A DNA stretch of 64,000 nucleotides from an uncultured Castellaniella sp. (GCF_937988725.1 NZ_CALKHS010000004.1:1-64000); one strand, 5' to 3'. Shown: positions 41,778-49,994, counted from the first letter of the stretch. The notes: a model not told the origin generated them from the letters alone. Numbers and translations: made by a program.

Positions 41778-42560
41778 TTCGGTGACCGGCACTTCGACGC
41801 GCAGGGCGGGGTTGAATGCCGGGTTCTCGTTGATCCCGTCGCGGCAGTAGCCCCGGGGGTTGCACAGGACCCGCGTGCCGCGCACGACGTAATCGAAGCT
41901 GTCGTGCGTATGGCCGTGCACCCACAGGCAGGCGCGGCCCATCAGCCCCGTGCAGTCGGACACGAAGCCCGCGCTGATCAGGGAATCCTCGAAGCGCGGG
42001 TGGACGCTGCGCAGGCTGGGCGCGTGGTGCGTGATGACGACGGTCGGCCCGTCGAAAGGTTCGTCCAGCATCGTGTCCAGCCAGTCGTATTGCTGCCGGA
42101 ACAGGGCCGCCGCATCCTGCGGCGTGAAGCGCGAGCCGTCGCCGTTGCGGATGACCTGGAAGTCCCGCATGAATTGCCCGGTCTGTTCCATGGCATGGTC
42201 GCGCTGGTCGGTGCCGAACAGTTCGAAATCCGTCCACAGCGTGGCCCCCAGGAATCGCACCCCGTTGATGACCGCGGCCCCCTGGTCCAGCAGTTCGATG
42301 CCGTACCGGGATGCGGTCTGCGCCAGCTGTTCCCGTATTCCCGGGATGTCCCCGCCATAGAATTCGTGGTTGCCCGGCACGTACAGCACCGGCCGCGGGA
42401 TCCGCGCCGCCCATTCCATGGCCGCCTGCGGGCGGGCGATGTCGCCCGCCAGGATGGTCACGTCGGCCTGGAGGTCGGGCAGGGCCAGGCCCTGCATGCT
42501 GAGGTGCAGGTCGGATACGATGTGCAGCCGCAGCGCTGCGAGATCATGGGACTCTGACAT
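41763..42560 (-). CDS. Metallophosphoesterase
   Basis: A 265-residue calcineurin-like phosphoesterase. The metal-site motifs run in the normal order: 'IVSDLHL' (D-x-H), 'ILAGDIARP' (GD), 'YVPGNHEFY' (GNHE), 'VVITHHAPS' and 'LWVHGHTHDSFD' (GHTH). No signal peptide, so cytoplasmic. Substrate unknown. It ends 15 bases inside the 3' end of the convergent GH31 gene, so the two transcripts must overlap. Confidence 0.87.
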   Translation of the reverse strand: MSESHDLAALRLHIVSDLHLSMQGLALPDLQADVTILAGDIARPQAAMEWAARIPRPVLYVPGNHEFYGGDIPGIREQLAQTASRYGIELLDQGAAVINGVRFLGATLWTDFELFGTDQRDHAMEQTGQFMRDFQVIRNGDGSRFTPQDAAALFRQQYDWLDTMLDEPFDGPTVVITHHAPSLRSVHPRFEDSLISAGFVSDCTGLMGRACLWVHGHTHDSFDYVVRGTRVLCNPRGYCRDGINENPAFNPALRVEVPVTESSRP

Positions 42561-42584
42561 GAAGATCGGTCCTTTTTAGGCCGC

Positions 42585-42613
42585 TTGACGGGCTTTTCAT
42601 ATGATGTCAAAAT
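42585..42613 (+). promoter_or_regulatory. Candidate tRNA promoter
   Basis: TTGACG (42585-42590), 17-base spacer, CAAAAT (42608-42613), placed about 13 bases before the tRNA 5' end. A reasonable sigma-70 promoter. Confidence 0.5.
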
Positions 42614-42626
42614 TTAATGCTTCGTT

Positions 42627-42702
42627 GGGTCGTTAGCTCAGTCGGTAGAGCACCGGACTTTTAATCCGTTGGTCGCGCGTTCGAGCCGCGCACGACCCAC
42701 CA
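42627..42702 (+). tRNA. tRNA-Lys (anticodon TTT)
   Basis: A 76-base cloverleaf with encoded CCA. The acceptor stem GGGTCGT pairs with ACGACCC, the D-arm contains AGCTCAGTCGGTAGAGC, the anticodon stem-loop is CGGACTTTTAATCCG with anticodon TTT, and the T-arm has GTTCGAGCC. Position 34 of this tRNA is a known target of the MnmC pathway. Confidence 0.97.
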
Positions 42703-43014
42703 ACTCCCTCCTTGAATTCGTGCATCGCCGCGCATTCATCATTGCGCCGAACGGGCCGCCCGGCCCGCGATTGATTCGGTCGTTCCCGCGCTCTACTTTC
42801 CGCAAGCCCGCTTGAAGCAGCAAGCAGTGCTCATGGACATTCTGCGTCCAGAATCAAGGCGTGTGAATATGGATTTCCCCGCATTCCGATCGGGGAATTC
42901 CCGGGGCGACGAAGGCGGCTTCGGGCCGCCGCCCTGTCCGTCGGGCCGCTTGTCGTGTATTTCTGCGCGGCCCGCCGGGCGGGCGTCTCGCCCGGTCAGC
43001 AGCTGCCGATGCCG
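42703..43014. other. Intergenic region without a convincing gene
   Basis: This gap between tRNA-Lys and the DUF2231 gene (minus) holds several hairpins: an interrupted ATTTCCCCG/CGGGGAATT pair near 42871-42901, GGCGGC-TTCGG-GCCGCC at 42921-42937 and CCGGGCG/CGCCCGG at 42975-42995. They may serve as terminators for the minus-strand genes. Open frames here have no family resemblance. Confidence 0.45.
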
Positions 43015-43422
43015 TCAGCGGCCGATGCCGTGGCCGTATACCAGCCGGCCGCCCAGCCAGCCGCCGATCGCCAGCGCGGCGAAGCCGAGCGCGTCGAGCG
43101 CCAGCATCAGGGTGTCCGGGGGCAGCGGCCGCAGGTGATCCTGGCCGATCAGCAGCCGGGCGGTGAAGAGCGCGAAGGCGCTCAGCATGATGCCCATGTG
43201 CCAGTAGGTATCCCGCAGCGCGGGCCCGTCGGGGACCCGGGCCAGCTCCATGAGTCCGGCCGTCATGGCGGCCAGCGCCATGAGACAGCCGACCGCCAGC
43301 AGCCCGGCGGACCATTGCCAGGCGTGTTCGCCGAACCACAGGCCGGCGAAGTCGCTCAGGGTGGCGAGCGACCAGCAGGCGATGGGGAAGTGCACCAGCG
43401 CCGGATGAAGGGGATGGCGCAT
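43015..43422 (-). CDS. DUF2231 family membrane protein
   Basis: A 135-residue protein starting 'MRHPLHPALVHFPIACWSLA', the hallmark of DUF2231 (His-Pro-x-x-H-F-P), with four membrane helices (about 10-28, 38-58, 75-93 and 105-127). The conserved histidines near the first helix suggest haem or metal contact, but the family has no assigned function. It probably forms an operon with the four-helix protein encoded just upstream (gap of four bases). Confidence 0.82.
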   Translation of the reverse strand: MRHPLHPALVHFPIACWSLATLSDFAGLWFGEHAWQWSAGLLAVGCLMALAAMTAGLMELARVPDGPALRDTYWHMGIMLSAFALFTARLLIGQDHLRPLPPDTLMLALDALGFAALAIGGWLGGRLVYGHGIGR

Positions 43423-43426
43423 GGCG

Positions 43427-43765
43427 TTACAGGACGATGCTCAGCAGGGTCAGAAAGCCGATGACGGCCAGCGCCGCGTGCAGGATCACGACCGCCTTGG
43501 GCGGCAGGCGCTTGCGCAGGTGGAAGGACGCCAGGAAGAACCCGCCCAGCGCGGCGATCAGGAGCAGGATGAAGCCGATCAGCACCTGCTGGACGGCATT
43601 GCCCTGCACCAGCATGGTGATCAGCAGGATCAGGCCGACGGCGCCCAGCAGCGCGTGCAGCACGGACAGGGCCCAGGGCGCGAACTTGTCGCGCAGGACA
43701 TGGGCGGCAAGAATCAGGCCGCCCACGGCGGCGATGGCAAAGACCAGTAGGGTTGCGGTCAGCAT
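43427..43765 (-). CDS. Hypothetical four-helix membrane protein
   Basis: A 112-residue, very hydrophobic protein with four predicted membrane helices (about 2-22, 33-55, 57-77 and 90-110) separated by short basic loops such as 'HLRKRLPPK'. The two halves look alike (helix, His-rich turn 'LHALLGAVGLILL' against 'LHAALAVIGFLTLL'), which suggests an internal duplication. I do not recognise a family. The start at 43765 has the better site (AGGAGAA on the minus strand) than longer in-frame starts. Upstream of the DUF2231 gene. Confidence 0.7.
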   Translation of the reverse strand: MLTATLLVFAIAAVGGLILAAHVLRDKFAPWALSVLHALLGAVGLILLITMLVQGNAVQQVLIGFILLLIAALGGFFLASFHLRKRLPPKAVVILHAALAVIGFLTLLSIVL

Positions 43766-44006
43766 TTGAGTATTCTCCTGATGGAATCGTGGCCGGGTGC
43801 GACGTGTGTTCCTCCGGCCTCGACCAATAGATGCGGGATCGCCCGCATCCGTTTCATGTCGGCCGCCCGCTATCGCCATCCAAGGGGGCGCCTTGTAGAA
43901 TCGGGATGCGCCGGCATGCAGCCGGAGAGGATTCCATGGCACTGAAAGATCATTTGTGCGGGCCGCGCCTGGGCGGCGCGGCGCGCGGCCGCCCCCGGAG
44001 CCGCCG

Positions 44007-45566
44007 ATGAAGCGGCGCGGCGCGGTCCTGCTGTGCGTCTGGTGCCTGCTGATGGCGCTGACGGCGGTCGCCGTGGCGTTCTGGCAGTGGCAGCTTCTGA
44101 GACAGCGCTTCGAACAGGAAAACATGGTCCTGCTGCGGCAGGCCTCCCAGCTCGTGGGCCAGCATGATGCGCACCTGACGGCCTTGTCCGCCGTCGCGCT
44201 GGCGCCGGACGATCCGGGCCACCGCCTGTTCCTGGAGGTCGCCCAGACCGTGCATCGCTATTACCCGCGGATCCTGGAGATCTGGCTGGTCCCCCTGTCC
44301 GATCCCGCCGCGACGATCGGCATCGGGCCGCCGGACCGGGCGGCCTGGACGGCCGTGCGCCGGGCCGCCCTGGCCACGGTGGACCAGCAACTGGCGCTGC
44401 TGCCCTATCCCGGGCGGCCCGGCAGCTATCTGCTGGTCAAGCGCAGCCCCAATTCCCCGGATGCCCGGTACGGGCTGGCCCTGGGCATCAACATGGCGGA
44501 ACTGATCCAGGACGGCGACGGCTACTGGGAACAGGATCAGGCTTCGAAACGCCTGATGCTGCCCGGCGAAGACGCGGTGGGCGGCCCGGAAGGCGGCTGG
44601 CTGAGCCTGCATTTCGCCCAGCCGCTGAGCAGCGGCTCGCAGCCGCTCGTCCTGGACACGGCGCTGCGGATACAGCCCGCCGCCTTGCTGGATCCCGCGG
44701 TCCTGGCCCTGGCGGCCTTGCTGGTCAGCATGATCTATGGCGCGATCGTGCTGATCCGGCAGAGCCATGCCCGCACGCGGGCCGCGCTCGAGCAGGTCCG
44801 GGTCAGCGCCCTGGATTCACGGCTGGCCCATGCGCACCGGGTCAATGCCATGGGCGAAATGGCCAGCGGCCTGGCGCACGAACTGACGCAGCCGCTGACT
44901 TCGATCCTGGCGCTTGCGCAGGCCAGCCGCAGGCTGGTGGCGCAGGGCGATGCGTCCCGGGCGACGCAGGCGCTGGACGACGTGGTGGTCCAGGCCAAGC
45001 GGGGCGCCGCCCTGCTCGAACGCTTCCGCCACTGGTCGCGCCCCCAGAACCAGCCGCCCGCCGTGGTGGACGTGCGCCGCGTGCTGGATCATGTCCATAC
45101 CCTGCTGGCGTCGGAGCTGGCCTCGCGGGGAGTGCAGTTGCGGATCCAGGCGCCCGACATCCCCGTCGGCATTCGCGCCGATGCGGTCCAGATGGAACAG
45201 GTGGTCTTCAACCTGCTGCGCAATTCGCTGGATGCCGTCGGCGTCCCGGACGGCGAGCCCAGGATCGACGTGACGCTGTCCCGGGTGGGCGACCGGGTCA
45301 CCCTGCTGATCCGGGACAACGGGCCGGGCGTGCCGGAGGGCTTGCGGGCGCAGCTGTTCTCGCCCTTCGTCACGGGCCGCGAGGGCGGCACCGGCCTGGG
45401 CCTGGCCCTGTGCCGGCGCCTGGTCGAAGGGGTGGACGGCGAGATCACGCTGGTCGATGAAGGAGCCGCCGCCGGGGCCTGTTTCCGCGTCGAGTGGCCC
45501 GCCTGCCCGTTTCCGAGGCGCGCCAAGGGAGATGAAGATGGCTCATCCCGTCTATCTGGTGGATGA
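44007..45566 (+). CDS. Sensor histidine kinase, FixL/TtrS-like
   Basis: A 519-residue membrane kinase: membrane helix (about 6-27), periplasmic sensing region (about 28-225, no family recognised), second membrane helix (about 232-252), then dimerisation/phosphoacceptor and ATPase domains. The acceptor is His291 in 'GLAHELTQPLTSIL', the HELxQPL form typical of kinases that pair with FixJ-type regulators. N, G1 and G2 boxes follow as 'NLLRNSLDAV', 'DNGPGVP' and 'GGTGLGLALCRRLVEG'. The ATG at 44007 is used, with CGGAG upstream. Its last 29 bases overlap the response regulator gene. Confidence 0.88.
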   Translation: MKRRGAVLLCVWCLLMALTAVAVAFWQWQLLRQRFEQENMVLLRQASQLVGQHDAHLTALSAVALAPDDPGHRLFLEVAQTVHRYYPRILEIWLVPLSDPAATIGIGPPDRAAWTAVRRAALATVDQQLALLPYPGRPGSYLLVKRSPNSPDARYGLALGINMAELIQDGDGYWEQDQASKRLMLPGEDAVGGPEGGWLSLHFAQPLSSGSQPLVLDTALRIQPAALLDPAVLALAALLVSMIYGAIVLIRQSHARTRAALEQVRVSALDSRLAHAHRVNAMGEMASGLAHELTQPLTSILALAQASRRLVAQGDASRATQALDDVVVQAKRGAALLERFRHWSRPQNQPPAVVDVRRVLDHVHTLLASELASRGVQLRIQAPDIPVGIRADAVQMEQVVFNLLRNSLDAVGVPDGEPRIDVTLSRVGDRVTLLIRDNGPGVPEGLRAQLFSPFVTGREGGTGLGLALCRRLVEGVDGEITLVDEGAAAGACFRVEWPACPFPRRAKGDEDGSSRLSGG

Positions 45567-46173
45567 TGACGACGCCGTGCGCCAGGCGCTGATGCTGCTG
45601 CTGTCCACGGTCGGCATCGAAGCGCAGGGCTTCGCGGATCCGCAGCGTTTCCTGGCGCAGCGCGGGCGCCTGGCGCCCGGCTGCCTGGTGCTGGATATCC
45701 GCATGCCGCAGGTGTCCGGGCTGAAGCTGCAGCAGCAACTGGTCGACGATGGCCTGGACTGGCCGGTGATCATCATGTCCGGCCATGGCGACATCGAGGC
45801 CTGCAGGAAGGCCTTTCGCCAGGGCGCCGTCGACTACCTGTCCAAGCCGATCGATGAGCAGGATCTGATCGACGCCATCCAGAAGGCGCAGGACATCCTG
45901 ACGGCGCGCCTGCGCCGCCAGGCCGAACTGTCGGAACTGCGGGCGCTGCTGCAGGCGCTGACGCCGCGCGAACGGCAGATCCTGGACCGTGTCGCGGCCG
46001 GCTATACCAGCCGCGAGATCGCCGACGGACTGGGCGTGTCCGCGCGCACCGTGGAAAGTCATCGCGCGGCGATCGGCGCCAAGCTGGGCACGACCTCGCA
46101 AGTCGAAATGACGCGCCTCTGGCTGGAAGGGCAGGGCCTGCTGCCCGCCGCGGAGCCCCGGCGGGACGCCTGA
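45538..46173 (+). CDS. Response regulator, FixJ/LuxR family
   Basis: A 211-residue regulator: receiver domain (about 1-122) with acidic pocket 'VDDDDAV', phosphoacceptor Asp53 in 'VLDIRMPQ' and Lys in 'LSKPIDEQD', then a LuxR-type helix-turn-helix (about 142-200; 'LTPRERQILDRVAAGYTSREIADGLGVSARTVESH'-type region). The ATG at 45538 has AAGGGA at a suitable distance; the ATG six bases earlier is too close to it. Partner of the preceding kinase. Its likely target is the palindrome 15 bases after its stop and the HbpS-like gene. Confidence 0.9.
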   Translation: MAHPVYLVDDDDAVRQALMLLLSTVGIEAQGFADPQRFLAQRGRLAPGCLVLDIRMPQVSGLKLQQQLVDDGLDWPVIIMSGHGDIEACRKAFRQGAVDYLSKPIDEQDLIDAIQKAQDILTARLRRQAELSELRALLQALTPRERQILDRVAAGYTSREIADGLGVSARTVESHRAAIGAKLGTTSQVEMTRLWLEGQGLLPAAEPRRDA

Positions 46174-46188
46174 GCGACGCCCGGTTCC

Positions 46189-46242
46189 GGCGCGAATCTC
46201 CGTAGATCTACGGAGATTCGCGCCAGGCCTACGAATTTCGCC
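46189..46242 (+). promoter_or_regulatory. 36-bp perfect palindrome plus third half-site (candidate operator)
   Basis: 46189-46224 reads the same on both strands over all 36 bases (core CTCCGTAGATCTACGGAG). Its right half begins CTACGGAGATTCGCG at 46208; a related copy, CTACGAATTTCGCC, begins at 46229, exactly 21 bases (two helix turns) further. That third half-site overlaps the probable -35 region of the next gene, whose -10 could be TAATAT at 46259-46264. The layout suits an activator of the FixJ/LuxR type. As RNA, the palindrome would also form a hairpin after the regulator gene, but no T-tract follows. Confidence 0.65.
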
Positions 46243-46297
46243 GGAGCAGCGGCGGTTCTAATATCTCTCCCACTACTTCACCCCCTGGAGAAATCAC

Positions 46298-46783
46298 ATG
46301 ATCCGTTCGTTGGCCATCGCTGCCGCCCTGCTGTCCCCGTTCGCCGTGTCCGCCAAGGACCTGCCGACGCAACCCTACCTGCCCATGGACCTGGCGGTCA
46401 AGGCCGCCGACGTCGCGGTCAAGACCTGCGCCGCCAAGGGCTTCAACGTCAGCGCCGTCGTGGTCGGCCGCGACGGTTCGACCCAGGTCGTGCTGAAGGC
46501 CGATCGTTCGGGCCCGCACACGGTCAGCAGCGCCACGGGCAAGGCCTTCACCTCGGCCGCCATGGGTCGCGACACGGCGGGTCTGGCCGACTTCATCGCC
46601 TCCAAGCCGGCCAACGAAGGCCTGCGCGACATGGATCCCCGCATGGTGATCCAGGCCGGCGGCCTGCCCGTCAAGTTCGAGAAGGCCCTGGTGGCCGGCA
46701 TCGGCGTCGGCGGCGCTCCCTCGGGCGATATCGATGCCGCCTGCGCGACCGAAGGTCTGAAGGCCATCGGCGCCACGCTGTAA
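46298..46783 (+). CDS. Secreted HbpS/GlcG-like protein (DUF336)
   Basis: A 161-residue protein with a cleavable signal peptide (about 1-19, ending FAVSA) and one GlcG/HbpS domain (about 30-158): 'AADVAVKTCAAKGFNVSAVVVGRDGSTQVVLKADRSGP' region, 'KAFTSAAMGRDT', 'GGLPVK' and 'GIGVGGAPSGDIDAACATEGL'. In Streptomyces, extracellular HbpS binds haem and signals to the SenS/SenR two-component pair. Other family members stand beside alcohol or glycolate oxidation genes. Its place behind a kinase/regulator pair suggests an accessory sensor, which is inference. Preceded by the palindromic operator. Confidence 0.85.
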   Translation: MIRSLAIAAALLSPFAVSAKDLPTQPYLPMDLAVKAADVAVKTCAAKGFNVSAVVVGRDGSTQVVLKADRSGPHTVSSATGKAFTSAAMGRDTAGLADFIASKPANEGLRDMDPRMVIQAGGLPVKFEKALVAGIGVGGAPSGDIDAACATEGLKAIGATL

Positions 46784-46813
46784 TTCTGATCCGGATATCC
46801 GGATTTTCAGCCG

Positions 46814-46845
46814 GCCCGGCCAGCTTCTTCAGAGGCTGGCCGGGC
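46814..46845. terminator. Terminator shared by the HbpS-like gene and eamA
   Basis: An 11-bp stem (46814-46824 with 46835-46845) with a 10-base loop, followed by TTT on the plus strand. The stop codon of the convergent eamA gene lies in the loop, so the hairpin serves the plus strand and the end of eamA is part of it. Confidence 0.65.
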
Positions 46846-47788
46846 TTTGCGCGTCCGGCCGGCCTTCCGGATTGCGCGTTTCCGCCCGGATGACGATGGC
46901 CAGCCCGGCCAGCAGGGCCGCCAGGCCGGCGTAGGCCGGGGCGCCGGGCCGTTCGCCCACCACCAGAATGGCCAGCAGGAAGGCGGTGACGGGCTCCATC
47001 AACGCCAGCGACACGCCGCTGGCCGCGCTGATGTGGCGCAGGCCCGTGGTGAACAGCAGGTAGGCGACGCCCGTGGCGGCCACCCCCAGGAAGCCGACCA
47101 CCAGCCAGCCCGAGGCGGTGATCTGCAGCGGTCCGGCCTGCAGCCCGGCGGCCGGCAGCGCCAGGATCGCGCCTATCGAGAACACGCCCAGCGTCGTGAC
47201 GGCGGGCGTCGACCGGTGGACCAGCTGCTTGTTGAGCAGCGCGTACAGGGCGTAGCTCAGGCCGGAGGCCAGGCATAGGGCGATGCCCAGCGGATCCGCC
47301 TGGACGTCGCCGCCACGGCCGAACACCAGCAGCACGCCGCCGCCCACGGCCAGCAGCGTGCCCAGCCACCAGCCCAGGCCCGGGCGCGCGCCCGACAGGA
47401 TCTGCAGCAGCCCCGCCCAGATGGGGCCGCTGCCCAGCGCCAGCGCCGTGCCGACCGCCACGCCGGTGATCTTGACCCCCGCGAAGAACGTCAGGTTGTA
47501 GGCCGCCATGCAGGCGCCTGCCCAGATCGCCTGTTTCCAGGACAGGTCGGACAGTTCACGGCCCAGCCGGGCGGGCCCCAGATGCCAGCCGGCATAGGCC
47601 AGGAAGAAGAGCGACGCCACCAGCAGGCGCAGGGCTCCGACCCAGTAGGGGGACAGCGCCGCGTCCGAGAAGCTCTGGGCGGTTCCCGTGGTGCCCCAGA
47701 AGACGCCGGCCCCCAGCACCAGCAGGGCGCCGCGCAAGGGCGTGCCGGGAATCGTGGAAGGGGATGGCGATGTCGTGTGTGCGTTCAT
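46829..47788 (-). CDS. EamA (DMT superfamily) transporter
   Basis: A 319-residue inner-membrane protein with ten predicted helices in two EamA repeats (about 19-155 and 168-300). The first repeat begins 'LLVLGAGVFWGTTGTAQSF', the usual first helix, and 'SALMEPVTAFLLA'-type sequence near the second-repeat end is typical of metabolite exporters in this family. Substrate unknown. An AraC-type regulator gene lies 118 bases upstream on the same strand and may control it. Confidence 0.83.
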   Translation of the reverse strand: MNAHTTSPSPSTIPGTPLRGALLVLGAGVFWGTTGTAQSFSDAALSPYWVGALRLLVASLFFLAYAGWHLGPARLGRELSDLSWKQAIWAGACMAAYNLTFFAGVKITGVAVGTALALGSGPIWAGLLQILSGARPGLGWWLGTLLAVGGGVLLVFGRGGDVQADPLGIALCLASGLSYALYALLNKQLVHRSTPAVTTLGVFSIGAILALPAAGLQAGPLQITASGWLVVGFLGVAATGVAYLLFTTGLRHISAASGVSLALMEPVTAFLLAILVVGERPGAPAYAGLAALLAGLAIVIRAETRNPEGRPDAQSPASL

Positions 47789-47906
47789 GAGGCCATGATG
47801 GCAGCCCGCCGGCCGGGAAACTGTCGAGAAACGCGCGAGGATGGGGGGCGAGGAATGCCGCGGACTTGTCGGCGCCGGCCGGGGCGCCGCGCCGGAGCCG
47901 GGAAAA

Positions 47907-48581
47907 TCAGCGACGAGGCCGGCGCAGGTCCCTGGCCGTGGCGCCGAGGTCGCGCCGCAGGGCGTAGGCCAGGGCGCTGGCGGAGCCGTAGCCGACCCGC
48001 GCGGCGCTTGCCTCCAGGGTCACCCCCCGGGCCAGCAGGCGGCCGGCCTGCCGCAGCCGCAACGCGCGCAGGTAGTCGCCGGGCGTGGTGCCGGTCAGTT
48101 CCAGCAGGCGTGCGTGAAAGCGCTGCGCGCTGAGATGAAAGAGCGCGGCCATGCGGGCGGTGTTCCAGGATTCGTCCAGCGTCGCGGACAGGGCGGCGTC
48201 CAGGCGGGCCAGATCCAGCCCCCGGCGCGAGGGCAGCACGGCCGGCAGGCCCAGCAGCAGGGCGAGCTGCCGGCCGGGGTCGCCGCGCTCGTCCAGGGCG
48301 CGGCAGGCCGGGGTGAGCGCGAAGCGGCGCAGCCGCGCCAGGCCGGCCGATTCGGGCGCGTCGATGACCAGGATGCGGGTGCCGGGCTGCGCCTGGTAGG
48401 CATGCCGCGCCCCGGCCGGAATGATCATGCCGCAGGACGGGTCCGTGAAGGCGGCATGCCCGTCGACGTCCAGTTCCATGCGCCCGGCGCGCGGCACCAT
48501 GATCTGCGCGTGCTCGTGCACGTGGACATGGGCTTGCCCGTCGTAGCGGCGTAATGAACTGACCGGTTGGGTGAGCGGCAT
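47907..48581 (-). CDS. AraC family transcriptional regulator
   Basis: A 224-residue regulator: N-terminal cupin (about 12-80, with 'HVHVHEHAQIMVPRAG' carrying the histidines) and C-terminal AraC domain with two helix-turn-helix units (about 125-220; 'MAALFHLSAQRFHARLLE' and 'EASAARVGYGSASALAYALRRDLG'). The cupin histidines suggest a metal or small-molecule sensor. The start is uncertain; the ATG at 48581 gives the best family fit, but none of the candidates (48581, 48617, 48638) has a strong ribosome site. Divergent from arsB and upstream of eamA, so either could be its target. Confidence 0.75.
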   Translation of the reverse strand: MPLTQPVSSLRRYDGQAHVHVHEHAQIMVPRAGRMELDVDGHAAFTDPSCGMIIPAGARHAYQAQPGTRILVIDAPESAGLARLRRFALTPACRALDERGDPGRQLALLLGLPAVLPSRRGLDLARLDAALSATLDESWNTARMAALFHLSAQRFHARLLELTGTTPGDYLRALRLRQAGRLLARGVTLEASAARVGYGSASALAYALRRDLGATARDLRRPRR

Positions 48582-48680
48582 GATGGTTGCGCGGGTTCCA
48601 GGGCGGGGGCCTGGCATGGCTTGTAGCTTACTATTCATTTCTCCGATCGTCCCCGGTCGCCTTCTTCTCTCGTTGAAATC

Positions 48681-49994
48681 ATGCTGGCATTGGTCATTTT
48701 CGCGGTCACCCTGGTCCTGGTGGTCTGGCAGCCTCGCGGCCTGGGCATCGGCTGGATCGCCCTGGGCGGCGCGCTGGTCGCGCTGCTGTCGGGCGTCGTG
48801 CAGTGGGCGGACGTCGCGACGGTCTGGGACATCGTCTGGGATGCCACCTTCACCTTCGTCGCGCTGATCGTCATTTCCCTGATCCTGGACGAGGCGGGCT
48901 TCTTTTCCTGGGCGGCGCTGCACGTCGCCCGCTGGGGCGCGGGGCGCGGGCCCCGGCTGTTCGCCCTGATCGTCGTCCTGGGGGCGGTGATCGCCGCCTT
49001 TTTCGCCAACGACGGCGCCGCCCTGCTGCTGACGCCCATCGTCATCGCCATCCTGGCCCGGTTGCGCTTCGCGCCGAGCGCCACGCTGGCGTTCATCATC
49101 GCCACCGGCTTCGTCGCCGACACCACCAGCCTGCCCCTGATCATCTCCAACCTGGTCAACATCGTCAGCGCCAATTACTTCGGCGTGGGATTCGGGCGGT
49201 ATGCGCTCGTCATGACGCCGGTGAATCTGGTGTCGCTGGCCGCGACGCTGGGGGTCCTGTGGCTGGCGTTCCGGCGCCAGGCGCCGGCGTCCTACCGGGT
49301 GGATGAACTGGAGTCCCCGCGGTCCGCCATCCGCGACGCCCTGATCTTCCGGACCGCGCCGCCCCTGCTGGCGGTCCTGCTGCTGGCGTATTTCATCGCC
49401 GCGCCCTTCGGCATTCCCGTCTCGTTCGTGACCGGCACGGCCGCCTTGTCGCTGATGGCCATCGCCGGCCGGTGGTGGCGGGCCGGCGATGGCGCCGTGG
49501 TGTCGGTGACGACGGCCCTGCGCAACGCCCCCTGGCAGATCGTGCTGTTTTCCATCGGCATGTACCTGGTGGTCTACGGGCTGGGCAAGGCCGGCCTGAC
49601 CGACGGCGGCGCCCGCGCGCTCGTCTGGCTCTCGCGGCAGGGGGATTTCGTCGCCACGGTGGGCACCGGATTCCTGTCGGCCGCCGTGGCGTCCGTGATG
49701 AACAATCTGCCGTCCACCCTGCTGGGGGCGCTGGCCATCGGCCAGGCGCACGTGCCTCCCCACACCCGGGAACTGATGATCTACGCCAACGTCATCGGCA
49801 ATGATCTGGGACCGAAGTTCACCCCGATCGGCAGCCTGGCCACCCTGTTGTGGCTGCATGTGCTGGCGGGCAAGGGCTACGGAATCGGCTGGGGGCAATA
49901 CATGAAGATCGGCATCCTGATCACGCCGCCCGTCCTGCTGGCGACGCTGGCGGCCCTGTACGGATGGCTGTTCCTGCTCCACGCCGCGGCCTGA
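48681..49994 (+). CDS. ArsB-type permease (arsenite/ion transporter)
   Basis: A 437-residue membrane protein with about eleven to twelve helices, of the ArsB/NhaD ion transporter superfamily. 'IAAFFANDGAALLLTPIVIA' (about 108-127), 'ATGFVADTTSLPLIISNLVNIV' and 'NDLGPKFTPIGSLATLLWLHVL' are characteristic of ArsB and match its two hairpin regions. An arsenite or antimonite export role is the family default. Unusually, no arsR, arsC or arsA is adjacent; the neighbour is a divergent AraC-type regulator. Confidence 0.82.
   Translation: MLALVIFAVTLVLVVWQPRGLGIGWIALGGALVALLSGVVQWADVATVWDIVWDATFTFVALIVISLILDEAGFFSWAALHVARWGAGRGPRLFALIVVLGAVIAAFFANDGAALLLTPIVIAILARLRFAPSATLAFIIATGFVADTTSLPLIISNLVNIVSANYFGVGFGRYALVMTPVNLVSLAATLGVLWLAFRRQAPASYRVDELESPRSAIRDALIFRTAPPLLAVLLLAYFIAAPFGIPVSFVTGTAALSLMAIAGRWWRAGDGAVVSVTTALRNAPWQIVLFSIGMYLVVYGLGKAGLTDGGARALVWLSRQGDFVATVGTGFLSAAVASVMNNLPSTLLGALAIGQAHVPPHTRELMIYANVIGNDLGPKFTPIGSLATLLWLHVLAGKGYGIGWGQYMKIGILITPPVLLATLAALYGWLFLLHAAA

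Noticed and set aside
42627..43014. Genomic island or prophage attachment at tRNA-Lys
   Set aside because: No integrase, no repeated tRNA 3' end downstream and no composition break were found.
42812..43138. Plus-strand open frame after tRNA-Lys as a gene
   Set aside because: No ribosome binding site or family resemblance, and it overlaps the DUF2231 gene on the opposite strand; the sequence is a set of hairpins.
46189..46224. Palindrome after the response regulator as a simple terminator
   Set aside because: No T-tract follows on either strand, and the related half-site at 46229 with two-turn phasing points to a protein operator.
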